Shown here: positions 7,207 through 15,392 of the stretch, piece after piece
How positions within the stretch are numbered: position 1 is the first letter of the stretch
Layout: each line of letters opens with the position of its first letter
From: an uncultured Collinsella sp.
GTDB lineage: Bacteria; Actinomycetota; Coriobacteriia; Coriobacteriales; Coriobacteriaceae
NCBI GenBank assembly: GCA_900765115.1
Contig: CAAFQK010000096.1
Span: 1-36,136, forward strand
Reading direction: 5' to 3'
DNA: 36,136 nucleotides
Translations under genes and position numbers: made by a program
Notes under the pieces: model-generated
The model's input: only the letters and a program-made list of their open reading frames with translations
The model's database searches: none
What the model was told of the DNA's origin: nothing

Positions 7207-8046
7207 TTATTCGCCCGGGTTGATGTTCGCGTAGAACTCCGCCCCGTCGTCCAGGCGCAGGATGCCCACGCGACCGAACTCGGAGCCGGTGGCGGCGGCG
7301 CAATCGATATCGATGCGATCGGGCACGCCGGCAGTGTCCTCGCCGCCCAAGCGCACGATCTGCCCTCGTCCCGATTCCTCATCGAGCCCCGCAAGACCAC
7401 CGACCTCGCAATAACGCCCGAGCGACACCGTTGGCGTGTGGCCACTCACCACGACCGAACCCTTGCCCTCGGCAGAAAGCAGCCCCGTCGGGGCATCCCA
7501 ATAGCCATGGCGAATCCAGAGCAAGTCATCGGACGACTGTACGGCGAGCATTTGCTGCAGCAGCTCGCGATCGGCATCGACCGCTCCCCTGCCGTCGCCG
7601 CAATCGACACCATGCTCAAGCAAAAACGCACGCGCCGCCTCGGTCTGAATGCCGGCGTGCACCAGCAGGTACGGCCGCTCGGCAGTCTCGACCACCGCGT
7701 AGAGCGGCAGCGCGGCCATCCATCGCACGAGCTCCTCGTATGCCTCAAATTCCATGTCGTTGAGCTGCTCGCGCGTCGTCCAGCCACCGTTGATATCCCA
7801 GGTCTCGGCATCGAGCGGATCCTGGCCAATGATGGCATCGAGCATGATCTGCTCGTGATTGCCCTTGAGCACGCGGGCGTTGGGCAGCGAGCGCACGAGC
7901 TTAATAACACCGACCGGATCGGGCCCGCGATCGATCATGTCGCCCAGCACGTACAGTGTGTCGTCGGACGTCAACGAGATCTTAGACAGGGCCTCGTCAA
8001 GCGCACGCACGTGCCCGTGAGCGTCAGATGTCACATAGATCGCCAT
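7207..8046 (-). CDS. PPP-family metallophosphoesterase (Ser/Thr phosphatase-like)
   Basis: A 279-aa calcineurin-like phosphoesterase. The dimetal motifs are in order: DAHGH (8-12), GDMIDRG (35-41), GNHE (62-65), and later His residues in LLVHAGIQ and VVSGHTP. The GDxxDRG signature places it with PPP-type protein phosphatases and diadenosine tetraphosphatases, not the broader MPE group. The substrate (phosphoprotein or dinucleoside polyphosphate) cannot be decided. The ATG at 8046 follows AAGGAGAGG at normal spacing. It is divergent from the antiporter gene and convergent with the flippase. No signal peptide, so it is cytosolic. Confidence 0.9.
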   Translation of the reverse strand: MAIYVTSDAHGHVRALDEALSKISLTSDDTLYVLGDMIDRGPDPVGVIKLVRSLPNARVLKGNHEQIMLDAIIGQDPLDAETWDINGGWTTREQLNDMEFEAYEELVRWMAALPLYAVVETAERPYLLVHAGIQTEAARAFLLEHGVDCGDGRGAVDADRELLQQMLAVQSSDDLLWIRHGYWDAPTGLLSAEGKGSVVVSGHTPTVSLGRYCEVGGLAGLDEESGRGQIVRLGGEDTAGVPDRIDIDCAAATGSEFGRVGILRLDDGAEFYANINPGE

Positions 8047-8299
8047 GGTACGCCTCTCCTTGCATTGCGGCCGAAGCCCGGTGCCGCAACTAAAACTTCA
8101 AGTTGAACTTAAACGTTACCCATTGTACTCCGTTGCAATAAAGCTGGAAAGGGTTTCCGAGCAGAGGCAAAGACGGCAGCCGTCTATGACGATATCGCGC
8201 ACGCCCGCAATCCAACCCCATAAACCCACCATCTTTGGGTAGAAATAACCGCAGACAACTGACCGTGCCACGCCAACCACCCAGGAGCGGACACCATCT
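8047..8299. other. Divergent intergenic region
   Basis: Between the phosphoesterase (-) and antiporter (+) starts. On the minus strand TACAAT near 8123 could serve as a -10 for the phosphoesterase, and TTGCGGC/GCCGCAA arms form a small hairpin in its leader. Nothing else convincing was seen. Confidence 0.3.
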
Positions 8300-9901
8300 A
8301 TGAACCAGATCCTTCTCTTTATCGGCCTCGTCATCATTTTGTGCCTGACCATCAAACCCGTCGGCAAAAAACTCCCCTTCCCCACCCTGCTCATCTTTAT
8401 CGCGCTCGGCATGCTGTTGGGCGTCAACGGCCCGACGCATATCGACTTTAGCGACTACGCACTCACCGAAACCGTCTGCAGCACGGCGCTGCTGTTCATC
8501 ATGTTCTACGGCGGCTTTAACACCAATATCGACCGCGCCAAGCCCGTCGCTGCGCCGGCGGTGCTGCTGAGCACGCTCGGCGTCGTCATCACTGCCGGCA
8601 TCACCGGCGTGTTCGCCCACTTCGCGCTGGGGATCGACTGGATCGGCAGCCTGCTGCTGGGATCGGTCGTGGCATCCACCGACGCGGCGAGCGTCTTTAG
8701 CGTACTGCGTGAGCACAGCCTGTCGCTGAGAGGTGGCACCGACTCGCTGCTCGAGGTCGAATCGGGCTCCAACGACCCCGTCGCCTACATGCTCACCGCT
8801 GTGCTCGCTACACTCGCGGCCGGCGGCGACATCAACATTCCCGCACTGCTGGCCAAGCAGATTATCCTGGGCGTGGGCCTGGGCCTTGCCATCGGCTGGG
8901 CGGCGGGCCGCCTGATTGAACGCGCGCACGCAACGGCCAAGGACGCGCAGACCATCTTCTTGTTCGCCGTGGCCATCGTCGCCTACGCGCTGCCGAGCCA
9001 CCTGGGCGGCAACGGCTTTTTGGCCGTGTACCTGGCAGGCATTGTACTGGGCGCCAGCGACATCACCGGCAAGGTCGAGATGGCGCACTTCTTTGACACC
9101 CTCACCGAGATGGCCGAGATGACAATCTTCTTCTTGCTCGGCCTGCTCGTGACGCCCGCCCGCCTGCCGCAAATGCTGCTGCCGGGCCTGGCGCTCATGG
9201 CGTTCATGCTCTTCGTGAGCCGCCCCATCGCCGTCGGCGTGCTCCTAGCGCCCTTTAAGACGAATCCCAGCCAGGTCGCGCTCGTAAGCTGGGCGGGCCT
9301 GCGCGGAGCAGCTTCGGTCGTCTTTAGTCTCTTTGCCGTGGTGGCCGGCGTTCCCGGCGGACACGACCTATTTGACCTGGTGTTTGTGATTGCCGCGTCG
9401 AGCATCGTGGTGCAGGGCTCGCTGCTGCCGGCGGTGGCGAAGAAGCTCGATATGATCGATGCGACCGGCGACGTGCGCCGCACCTTTAACGACTACCGCG
9501 ACGAGGACGGCATGTCGTTTGTAAAGCTCAAGGTGGGCGCTGGCCATCCGTTTGCCGGACGCTCGCTCGCGGACATTGGCAGCGCGACGGACATGCTCGT
9601 GGTCCTGGTGCTGCGCGACGGGGCGCATCCGGTACTGCCCAATGGCGACACCGTGATCCAGGAAGGTGACCTGCTGGTGATGGCCGCGCCGACGTTTGAA
9701 GAGCGTGCCGAGGTTACGCTGCGCGAAGTCACCGTAACGCCCCACGGTCGCCTGGCTGGCCAGCGCCTGCGCGATGTGCCGCAAGGCAAGCATCCGTTTA
9801 TTGTGGTGATGCTCAAGCGCGAAGGTCAGACGATCATCCCCGATGGCAACACCCTAATATACGCCGGCGACGAAGCCGTCATCGCCACGCTAGCATCGTA
9901 G
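8300..9901 (+). CDS. K+/H+ antiporter with TrkA-C (RCK_C) regulatory domains
   Basis: A 533-aa cation:proton antiporter of the CPA1 group, resembling NhaP2/CvrA. About 12 hydrophobic helices fill residues 1-390, with the ion-binding core ASTDAASVFSVL (about 119-130) and SGSNDPVAYM (about 154-163), where ND/DP-type acidic residues carry protons or cations. The cytosolic tail (about 400-533) holds two TrkA-C-like segments (SFVKLKVGAGHPFAGRSLAD and PHGRLAGQRLRDVP), each with the G-x-L-x-D pattern, which sense ligands such as c-di-AMP in relatives. It probably exports K+ for pH and turgor control. The ribosome site AGGAG is rather distant (12 nt) from the ATG at 8300. Confidence 0.9.
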   Translation: MNQILLFIGLVIILCLTIKPVGKKLPFPTLLIFIALGMLLGVNGPTHIDFSDYALTETVCSTALLFIMFYGGFNTNIDRAKPVAAPAVLLSTLGVVITAGITGVFAHFALGIDWIGSLLLGSVVASTDAASVFSVLREHSLSLRGGTDSLLEVESGSNDPVAYMLTAVLATLAAGGDINIPALLAKQIILGVGLGLAIGWAAGRLIERAHATAKDAQTIFLFAVAIVAYALPSHLGGNGFLAVYLAGIVLGASDITGKVEMAHFFDTLTEMAEMTIFFLLGLLVTPARLPQMLLPGLALMAFMLFVSRPIAVGVLLAPFKTNPSQVALVSWAGLRGAASVVFSLFAVVAGVPGGHDLFDLVFVIAASSIVVQGSLLPAVAKKLDMIDATGDVRRTFNDYRDEDGMSFVKLKVGAGHPFAGRSLADIGSATDMLVVLVLRDGAHPVLPNGDTVIQEGDLLVMAAPTFEERAEVTLREVTVTPHGRLAGQRLRDVPQGKHPFIVVMLKREGQTIIPDGNTLIYAGDEAVIATLAS

Positions 9902-9924
9902 TGACTAGGAGGTAGCTACTTTAG

Positions 9925-9993
9925 GACGAAGAGATCAAGCGCCTAGAGAACCTCATGTCTTCGCTCGCAGATTTGGATTTGCCTGAGGAGTAA
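9925..9993 (+). pseudogene. Possible coding remnant after the antiporter
   Basis: An in-frame stretch of 22 codons reading DEEIKRLENLMSSLADLDLP then EE and a TAA. It is preceded immediately by a stop and has no start with a ribosome site. The charged, helix-like composition looks like a decayed C-terminus. It is out of frame with the antiporter. It may equally be chance. Confidence 0.2.
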
Positions 9994-10128
9994 GGTCACC
10001 CCTCCCCCATGTAACCATCCTGTAAATCATAGCGGCGCAGTAGAGTTTTACCGTGATGTGGTCGCGCCTGGCGCTCCACTGTGCTAAAGTATCCCGAACG
10101 TTCAAACGACTACGAGGGAGACTAGAAG

Positions 10129-11253
10129 ATGGCACGTGTGCACAACTTCTCAGCTGGCCCGGCCGCACTGCCCACAAGCGTGCTCGCCGAGATCGCCGAC
10201 GAGATGATGGACTACCGCGGTTGCGGCATGTCCGTGCTCGAGATGAGCCATCGATCTAGCATGTACCAGCAGATTATCGACGACGCCGAGGCAACCCTGC
10301 GCCGCCTGCTGAGCATCCCCGACAACTACCGTGTCCTGTTTTTGCAGGGCGGTGCCACACTGCAGTTTGCGGGCATCCCCATGAACCTCATGCGCCGCGG
10401 CCGCGCCGGCTACGTCGTGACCGGCAACTTTGCCAACAAGGCGTACAAGGAGGCCGCAAAATACGGCGAGACTGTGCTGCTCGCGAGCTCCGAGGACACC
10501 AATTTCGACCGCATACCCACCATGGCCGACATCAACGCGCGCATTGCCGCCGAGGCCGCGGACGACGGGCTCGACTACGTCTACATCTGCCAGAACAACA
10601 CCATCTTTGGCACCATGTACCACGAGCTGCCCGCTTGCGGCGACGTGCCGCTGGTCGCCGATGTCTCGAGCTGCTTTCTGTCGCAGCCGCTCGACGTTGA
10701 GCGCTACGGGCTCATCTACGCCGGCGCGCAGAAAAACGCCGGCGCCGCAGGCGTGACTGTGGTCATCGTGCGCGACGACCTGATCGCCGACGGCCCGGCC
10801 TTTGCGCAGACGCCGCAGTACATGGATCTTAAGACCGAGGCCGCCAAGGGCTCCATGCTCAACACGCCCAACACCTTTGGCATCTACGTGTGCGGCAAGG
10901 TATTCCGCTGGGTCGAGGAGACCGGCGGACTTGCTGCCATGGCCGAGCGCAACTGGGCCAAGGCCAACCTGCTCTACAACCTGCTCGAGAACAGCGAGCT
11001 GTTCCACGGCACCACGCAGGAGGGCAGCCGCTCCATCGCCAACGTCACGTTCCGTACCGGCGATGCCGACCTCGACGCCGCCTTTGTCGCAGGCGCGGCC
11101 GAGCACCAGATTCAAAACGTCAAGGGCCATCGCCTAGTGGGCGGCATGCGCGCCAGTGTCTACAACGCCGTAACCATGGAAGACGTGCGGGCACTGGCCT
11201 CGTACATGAAGGACTTCGAAGCGCAGCATAGTTTGAGCCCGCGATCTAACTAG
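10129..11253 (+). CDS. serC: Phosphoserine aminotransferase
   Basis: PLP enzyme (374 aa, family-typical) that converts 3-phosphohydroxypyruvate and glutamate to phosphoserine, the second step of serine synthesis. It starts with the family motif HNFSAGPAALP (5-15). MSHRSS (39-44) and QGGAT (73-77) build the phosphate/PLP pocket, and the PLP-binding lysine is Lys202 in YAGAQKNAGAAG. Asp178 in VADVSS contacts the cofactor ring nitrogen. The ATG at 10129 follows GAGGGAGACT. It is first in a run with serA 72 bp downstream, which supplies its substrate, so both are probably co-expressed. No gene for the last step (SerB) is adjacent. Confidence 0.97.
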   Translation: MARVHNFSAGPAALPTSVLAEIADEMMDYRGCGMSVLEMSHRSSMYQQIIDDAEATLRRLLSIPDNYRVLFLQGGATLQFAGIPMNLMRRGRAGYVVTGNFANKAYKEAAKYGETVLLASSEDTNFDRIPTMADINARIAAEAADDGLDYVYICQNNTIFGTMYHELPACGDVPLVADVSSCFLSQPLDVERYGLIYAGAQKNAGAAGVTVVIVRDDLIADGPAFAQTPQYMDLKTEAAKGSMLNTPNTFGIYVCGKVFRWVEETGGLAAMAERNWAKANLLYNLLENSELFHGTTQEGSRSIANVTFRTGDADLDAAFVAGAAEHQIQNVKGHRLVGGMRASVYNAVTMEDVRALASYMKDFEAQHSLSPRSN

Positions 11254-11325
11254 CCCGCAGCACGCGGGCCGACCAGCCACCTCAGACCACCCTGTTTAGA
11301 TAAAAACCTGCTAAGGAGTTTTTCC

Positions 11326-12489
11326 ATGCGTAAGATAAAGACCATCGACGACATCACTAAAGACGGCAAAGTCGAGTTTGGCGAGGGCTACGAGTTTGTA
11401 AGCACCGCCGAGGAGGCCGACGCGATCCTGATGCGCTCGACCGACCTGCACGGCTACGAGCTGCCCGAGGGCATCCGCGCCATCGCCCGCTGCGGCGCCG
11501 GCGTCAACAACATCCCCGTCGAGGAGTACGCCAAGAAGGGCGTCGTCGTCTTTAACTCCCCTGGCGCCAACAGCAACGCCGTCAAGGAGCTCGTCCTGGG
11601 CATGCTGGTGCTCTCGAGCCGCGGCGTGGTGCAGTCGATGAACTGGGTGCGTGACAACGCCGACGACCCCGAGATTCAGGTCGATGCCGAGAAGGCCAAG
11701 AAGGCCTTTGTGGGCCGCGAGCTCAAGGGCAAGCGCATCGGCGTCATCGGTCTGGGCAACGTGGGCTCCAAGGTCGCCAACGCCTGCGTCGATCTGGGCA
11801 TGGACGTCTACGGCTACGATCCGTTCATTTCCGTTGAGCACGCGTGGGTGCTGAGCCGCGAGGTGCAGCGCGTGGGCACGCTCGAGGATCTGTGCCGCGG
11901 CTGCGACTACCTCACCGTGCACGTGCCCAGCAAGGCCGACACCATCGGTATGATCAGCACCGAGCAGATTAACCTGCTGGCGCCCGACGCCGTGCTCATC
12001 AACTACGCGCGCGAGACCATCATTGACGAGGACGCCGTCGACGCCGCCCTGCGCGAGGGCAAGCTCAGCTGGTTTAGCTGCGACTTTGCCACGCCCAAGA
12101 CCGTCAAGATGCCCAATACGTTTATCACCACGCATTCGGGCGCCGGCACCGGCGAGGCCGAGGCCAACTGCGCCGACATGGCCATCAGCGAGCTCAAGGA
12201 TTACCTGGAAAACGGCAACATCGCGCACAGCGTCAACTACCCCGCCTGCAGCATGGGCAAGGCGCGCGCCGCAAGCCGTATTGCCTGCCTGCATGCCAAC
12301 GTGCCCAACATGATCGGCCAGATCACGGCCATTCTCGCCAAGGACAACGCCAATGTGCAGCGCATGACCAACGAGTCTGCTGGCGAGAACGCCTACACCA
12401 TGTTCGACACCGATGAGCACCTGGACGGCAGCACGATCGAGGCGCTCAAGCAGATTCCGTCGATGTATCGCGTGCGCGTGATTAAATAG
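11326..12489 (+). CDS. serA: D-3-phosphoglycerate dehydrogenase, short form with ACT domain
   Basis: NAD-dependent oxidation of 3-phosphoglycerate, the first step of serine synthesis. At 387 aa it matches the shorter clostridial/actinobacterial form: a substrate domain, a Rossmann domain with GLGNVG (142-147), the conserved TVHVPS (197-202), Arg229 in NYARE, His270 in THSGAGTGEAEANC, and a C-terminal ACT domain (about 312-387: ANVPNMIGQITAIL, then RMTNESAGENAYTM) that probably binds serine for feedback control. The usual DVFxxEP segment is replaced by CDFATPKTV, so the customary catalytic Glu is not obvious. Start ATG has AAGGAG upstream. A strong terminator follows at 12552. Confidence 0.95.
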   Translation: MRKIKTIDDITKDGKVEFGEGYEFVSTAEEADAILMRSTDLHGYELPEGIRAIARCGAGVNNIPVEEYAKKGVVVFNSPGANSNAVKELVLGMLVLSSRGVVQSMNWVRDNADDPEIQVDAEKAKKAFVGRELKGKRIGVIGLGNVGSKVANACVDLGMDVYGYDPFISVEHAWVLSREVQRVGTLEDLCRGCDYLTVHVPSKADTIGMISTEQINLLAPDAVLINYARETIIDEDAVDAALREGKLSWFSCDFATPKTVKMPNTFITTHSGAGTGEAEANCADMAISELKDYLENGNIAHSVNYPACSMGKARAASRIACLHANVPNMIGQITAILAKDNANVQRMTNESAGENAYTMFDTDEHLDGSTIEALKQIPSMYRVRVIK

Positions 12490-12551
12490 CGCCGGCTGAT
12501 CTGACGGGCAGTTCCCCATGTGGCCTGCCCGTTACTGACATTGAATGCCCG

Positions 12552-12588
12552 CGGGGGCGCCTTTCGCACGAGAGGCGCCCCCGTTTTT
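12552..12588 (+). terminator. Rho-independent terminator after serA
   Basis: CGGGGGCGCCT and AGGCGCCCCCG form a perfect 11-bp stem with a 10-nt loop, followed by TTTTT. It closes the serC-serA unit. Confidence 0.9.
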
Positions 12589-12621
12589 GTGAGCGCTCCA
12601 TTAAATGCACCGAGCCGCTTC

Positions 12622-12652
12622 TTGACATACAATTTGTATGTTGACCTAACTA
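12622..12652 (+). promoter_or_regulatory. Promoter with palindrome in a long spacer (M20 hydrolase)
   Basis: A consensus TTGACA (12622-12627) is followed 19 bp later by TAACTA (12647-12652). A perfect 7+1+7 palindrome, CATACAATTTGTATG (12626-12640), occupies the spacer. Long 19-bp spacers with a central palindrome are typical of MerR-family-controlled promoters; no MerR gene is present here. Confidence 0.45.
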
Positions 12653-12666
12653 TCTGTGAGGTGCCT

Positions 12667-13887
12667 ATGGTTGATACAGATTTTGCTTGGCGGCTTACGC
12701 AAGGGCTCGTGCGGATCGACAGTTCCGACCCAGGTGCGTATGAGGGCGAGATTGAACGCTATATCAAAGTGTTGGTTGAGGCTCAATTGGAGCGGTTGAG
12801 TCATCCGGTGCTCCATGCCGTGCAGGTTGAGGAACTCGAGGTGCTGACCGGACGCCGCAATCTCATGGTCACCGTGCCCGGTTTGAGCGACGAGCCACGG
12901 CTCGTCTACATCTGCCACATGGATACAGTCACCTTGGGCGACGGCTGGGACGCGGACATTACGCCGCTCGGGGCGGTCGTGCGCGACGGCAAGCTCTACG
13001 GCCGCGGCGCCTGCGATATGAAGGGTGGCCTGGCCTGTGCCATTGCCGCACTGGTCCATACGCTCGAGCGCGTGGCGGCGGATGGCGCGCTGCCCCGCCG
13101 CGGCTTTTCGCTCATCTGCTCGGTCGACGAGGAAGACTTTATGCGAGGCTCCGAGGCAGCCATCGATGCCGGCTGGGTCGGTTCGCGCGAATGGGTGCTG
13201 GACACCGAGCCCACCGACGGACAGATCCAGGTGGCGCACAAGGGGCGTACGTGGTTCGAGATTGAAATGGATGGCGTGACGGCGCATGCAAGCCGGCCCT
13301 GGAAGGGCGCGGATGCCGTCGCCGCCATGGCCGAGGTCGTGTGTTCGCTCCGTCGCGCGTTTGTGGCGCTGCCCGCGCACGATGAGCTGGGGCCTTCGAC
13401 CATCACGTTCGGCCAAATCGAGGGCGGATATCGCCCCTACGTCGTACCCGACCGCGCCAAAGTCTGGGTCGACATGCGCCTGACCCCGCCGACCGATACG
13501 GCCGCCGTAACGCGCATGGTAGAGCAGGCCATCGCCGTCGCCGAAGCCGCCATTCCCGGTTGCCACGGCAGCTACGTCGTGACGGGCGACCGCCCCGCCA
13601 TCGAGCGCGACCCAAACTCTCCCCTTCTAGCAGCGCTCAAGCGTGCCGCCGATGACGTGACGGACGCGGACACGACCGTTGGCTTCTTTACCGGCTACAC
13701 CGACACCGCCGTCATTGCCGGCAAGACAGGTAACCGCAATTGCATGAGCTACGGTCCCGGGTCGCTCGCGCTCGCGCACAAGCCCAACGAATATGTGCCC
13801 CACGCCGATATCGTTCGTTGTCAGCAGGTGCTAATCGCGCTCGCCGATAACGTGCTCTGGGACGCGAGCGGCCAAGTTGGGGCATAA
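12667..13887 (+). CDS. M20 family metallohydrolase (ArgE/DapE-like)
   Basis: A 406-aa zinc amidohydrolase of the M20 family (deacetylases, desuccinylases, dipeptidases). The metal and catalytic residues are present: His84 in CHMDTV, Asp117 in GACDMKGG, the DEED block (about 154-157) with the catalytic Glu and a metal Glu, an Asp in LDTEPTD (about 177-183), and a C-terminal His in AHKPNEYVP. The lid/dimerisation domain lies at about 190-300. The overall pattern resembles YgeY/ArgE-type hydrolases, but the substrate is unknown. The start ATG at 12667 follows GAGGTG; an ATG 49 codons upstream lies within the serA terminator region and is rejected. It has its own promoter and ends 39 bp before the DUF1015-like gene. 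Confidence 0.88.
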   Translation: MVDTDFAWRLTQGLVRIDSSDPGAYEGEIERYIKVLVEAQLERLSHPVLHAVQVEELEVLTGRRNLMVTVPGLSDEPRLVYICHMDTVTLGDGWDADITPLGAVVRDGKLYGRGACDMKGGLACAIAALVHTLERVAADGALPRRGFSLICSVDEEDFMRGSEAAIDAGWVGSREWVLDTEPTDGQIQVAHKGRTWFEIEMDGVTAHASRPWKGADAVAAMAEVVCSLRRAFVALPAHDELGPSTITFGQIEGGYRPYVVPDRAKVWVDMRLTPPTDTAAVTRMVEQAIAVAEAAIPGCHGSYVVTGDRPAIERDPNSPLLAALKRAADDVTDADTTVGFFTGYTDTAVIAGKTGNRNCMSYGPGSLALAHKPNEYVPHADIVRCQQVLIALADNVLWDASGQVGA

Positions 13888-13926
13888 TAAGCCGCGAACA
13901 AACCGACTCGCGCGTTAGGACCGCCC

Positions 13927-14610
13927 ATGAAAGCACTTCCGTTTCCCTGCATCCGCCCGGCTCAGGACCGCGTGCTCGAGGCGCTGCCTGCAATGGGCAG
14001 CATCCTAAGCGGCAACGATGCCCTGCGCGGAGCCATTGCCGATGGTCTGATGCTCAAGGACCCGGGTGCGGCGTATTACGTGTACGAATGCTCGGGCGAG
14101 CCGGGACGTGTGACGGGTGTCGTGGCGATCTGCCCGACGAGTGTACTTGCGGGCGGCAAGGGCGATGCCAGCGCCGACGTGGCCGCCGCCGCGCGCGCAA
14201 TCGCCGAACTCAAAGTTCAGCCGCGCCCCGTGTCGCTCGCCTACGAGGCGTCGCCCGTCATGGACATCATCCTGGGCGCTGCCAAAGAGGGCGCCTCGCT
14301 CTACGCCGTCACCGACCCCGCGGGCATTACGCACCGCGTGTGGGAGGTCAAGCGCGAGGACGCTGTTGCCGCCATCCGTGCCATGCTCGACCAAGTACCA
14401 GAGCCGGCACTGGCCGACGACCCCGCCTACGCTGCCGCGCTGGCCGGGGCGTCGCAGCTGCTGGCCGATGAGGCCCGTGCCGCCGGAACGTACACCGGCA
14501 AGGAGCCGTTCAACTTTGCCGTAGCTGCGCTCTTCCCCGCCGCGCAGGTCAGCGGCGGCGCGCCGCAGGTTCCGACGGGTCTGCTCACGCACCAAGTCGC
14601 GCGGTTCTAG
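13927..14610 (+). CDS. Short DUF1015-like protein
   Basis: A 227-aa protein whose start (LPFPCIRPAQDRVLEALPA) and middle (YYVYECSGEPGRVTGVVAIC, then MDIILGAAKEGASLYAVTDP and THRVWEV) resemble the N-terminal half of DUF1015 proteins. Those are about 400 aa and often lie beside serA/serC in Firmicutes and Actinobacteria. Their hallmark ADGHHR segment is not visible: the corresponding region reads LADDPAYAAALAGASQLL. It is therefore a shortened, diverged relative, perhaps with lost catalytic function. It ends cleanly with a strong terminator 46 bp later, which argues against recent truncation. The assignment rests on pattern memory, not a search. Confidence 0.6.
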   Translation: MKALPFPCIRPAQDRVLEALPAMGSILSGNDALRGAIADGLMLKDPGAAYYVYECSGEPGRVTGVVAICPTSVLAGGKGDASADVAAAARAIAELKVQPRPVSLAYEASPVMDIILGAAKEGASLYAVTDPAGITHRVWEVKREDAVAAIRAMLDQVPEPALADDPAYAAALAGASQLLADEARAAGTYTGKEPFNFAVAALFPAAQVSGGAPQVPTGLLTHQVARF

Positions 14611-14655
14611 CAAGACCAGACCGTCCAGCACAAAAATCGGCAGCTCAACAAACAG

Positions 14656-14696
14656 GGGGCGGAGATGCAGCAGGTACATGCATCTCCGCCCCTTTT
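14656..14696 (+). terminator. Rho-independent terminator
   Basis: GGGGCGGAGATGCA and TGCATCTCCGCCCC form a perfect 14-bp stem with a 9-nt loop and TTTT. It ends the M20/DUF1015-like transcript and lies just before the convergent histidine phosphatase gene. Confidence 0.9.
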
Positions 14697-14739
14697 GCGT
14701 CGAGAAGTTATGCCGGCGACCCGTGCCGCCACGCTCACG

Positions 14740-15375
14740 TTATCCCCGCTGCGGGCCTGCTGCCGCCACGAGCGGTTCAAGACCCAGCTCGCGTGCGTAA
14801 TCCTCCTGCGTAAAAATCTCAATCAGCTCAAACGTGTCGGATTCGTCGTCAAACGCAAAGTGCAGCACCGCGCAGTTGCCCGGCACGCGATCGCGCTCGT
14901 CGGCCGCCGCACCCTTCACGTGATCCATAAACTCCTTGATGGCCGAGCCATGGCTTACCGCGAGCACGCACGTATGGTCCGGACGCTGCATAAGCTCGAT
15001 CAGCGTCGCCACCATGCGCTCGCGCACTTGCATCTGGCCCTCGCCGCCAAACTGGCAATAGAAGTCGCGCCACGGGCGCTCGGGCATAAGCATCACGCGC
15101 TCGGCCTCAAAGTCGCCAAAGAACCACTCGCGCAGACCGTCCAGGCGCTCGTACGCCAAGCCCGGCCACAAGTTGGCGATAGTCTGCTCGGTGCGATGAA
15201 GCGTGGAGGTGTAGGCATGATCGGGCTCAATGCCACGCGCACGTAAAAACATGCCGGCGCGCGCCGCCTGGTCGCAACCCAACTGCGTAAGCGGCGAGTC
15301 ACTCCACCCCTGAATGATACGCTTAAGGTTGAATATCGTCTGTCCATGACGGACCAGATACAGATCTTTATTCAT
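14740..15375 (-). CDS. Histidine phosphatase (phosphoglycerate mutase-like), paralogue 1
   Basis: A 211-aa branch-2 histidine phosphatase. LVRHGQT (7-13) supplies the phospho-acceptor His10 and the second catalytic His lies in AVSHGSAIKEF. The Glu in LREWFFGDFEAE acts as proton donor. It is shorter than classic dPGM, and no mutase-specific insert is seen, so a phosphatase acting on small phosphomonoesters is more likely. The ATG at 15375 follows GAAAGGACC; an in-frame start 17 codons earlier overlaps the upstream gene and is rejected. It is 17 bp downstream of its paralogue (15393-15935), with which it shares the WxxGxF/LE and SHGSA blocks, so the pair is a tandem duplication in one operon. 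Confidence 0.9.
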   Translation of the reverse strand: MNKDLYLVRHGQTIFNLKRIIQGWSDSPLTQLGCDQAARAGMFLRARGIEPDHAYTSTLHRTEQTIANLWPGLAYERLDGLREWFFGDFEAERVMLMPERPWRDFYCQFGGEGQMQVRERMVATLIELMQRPDHTCVLAVSHGSAIKEFMDHVKGAAADERDRVPGNCAVLHFAFDDESDTFELIEIFTQEDYARELGLEPLVAAAGPQRG

Positions 15376-15392
15376 AGGGGTCCTTTCGTTCG

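Noticed and set aside
14740..15375. Cofactor-dependent phosphoglycerate mutase (gpmA)
   Set aside because: It has the catalytic His residues but is shorter than classic dPGM and lies in a paralogous phosphatase pair; a glycolytic mutase role is not supported.
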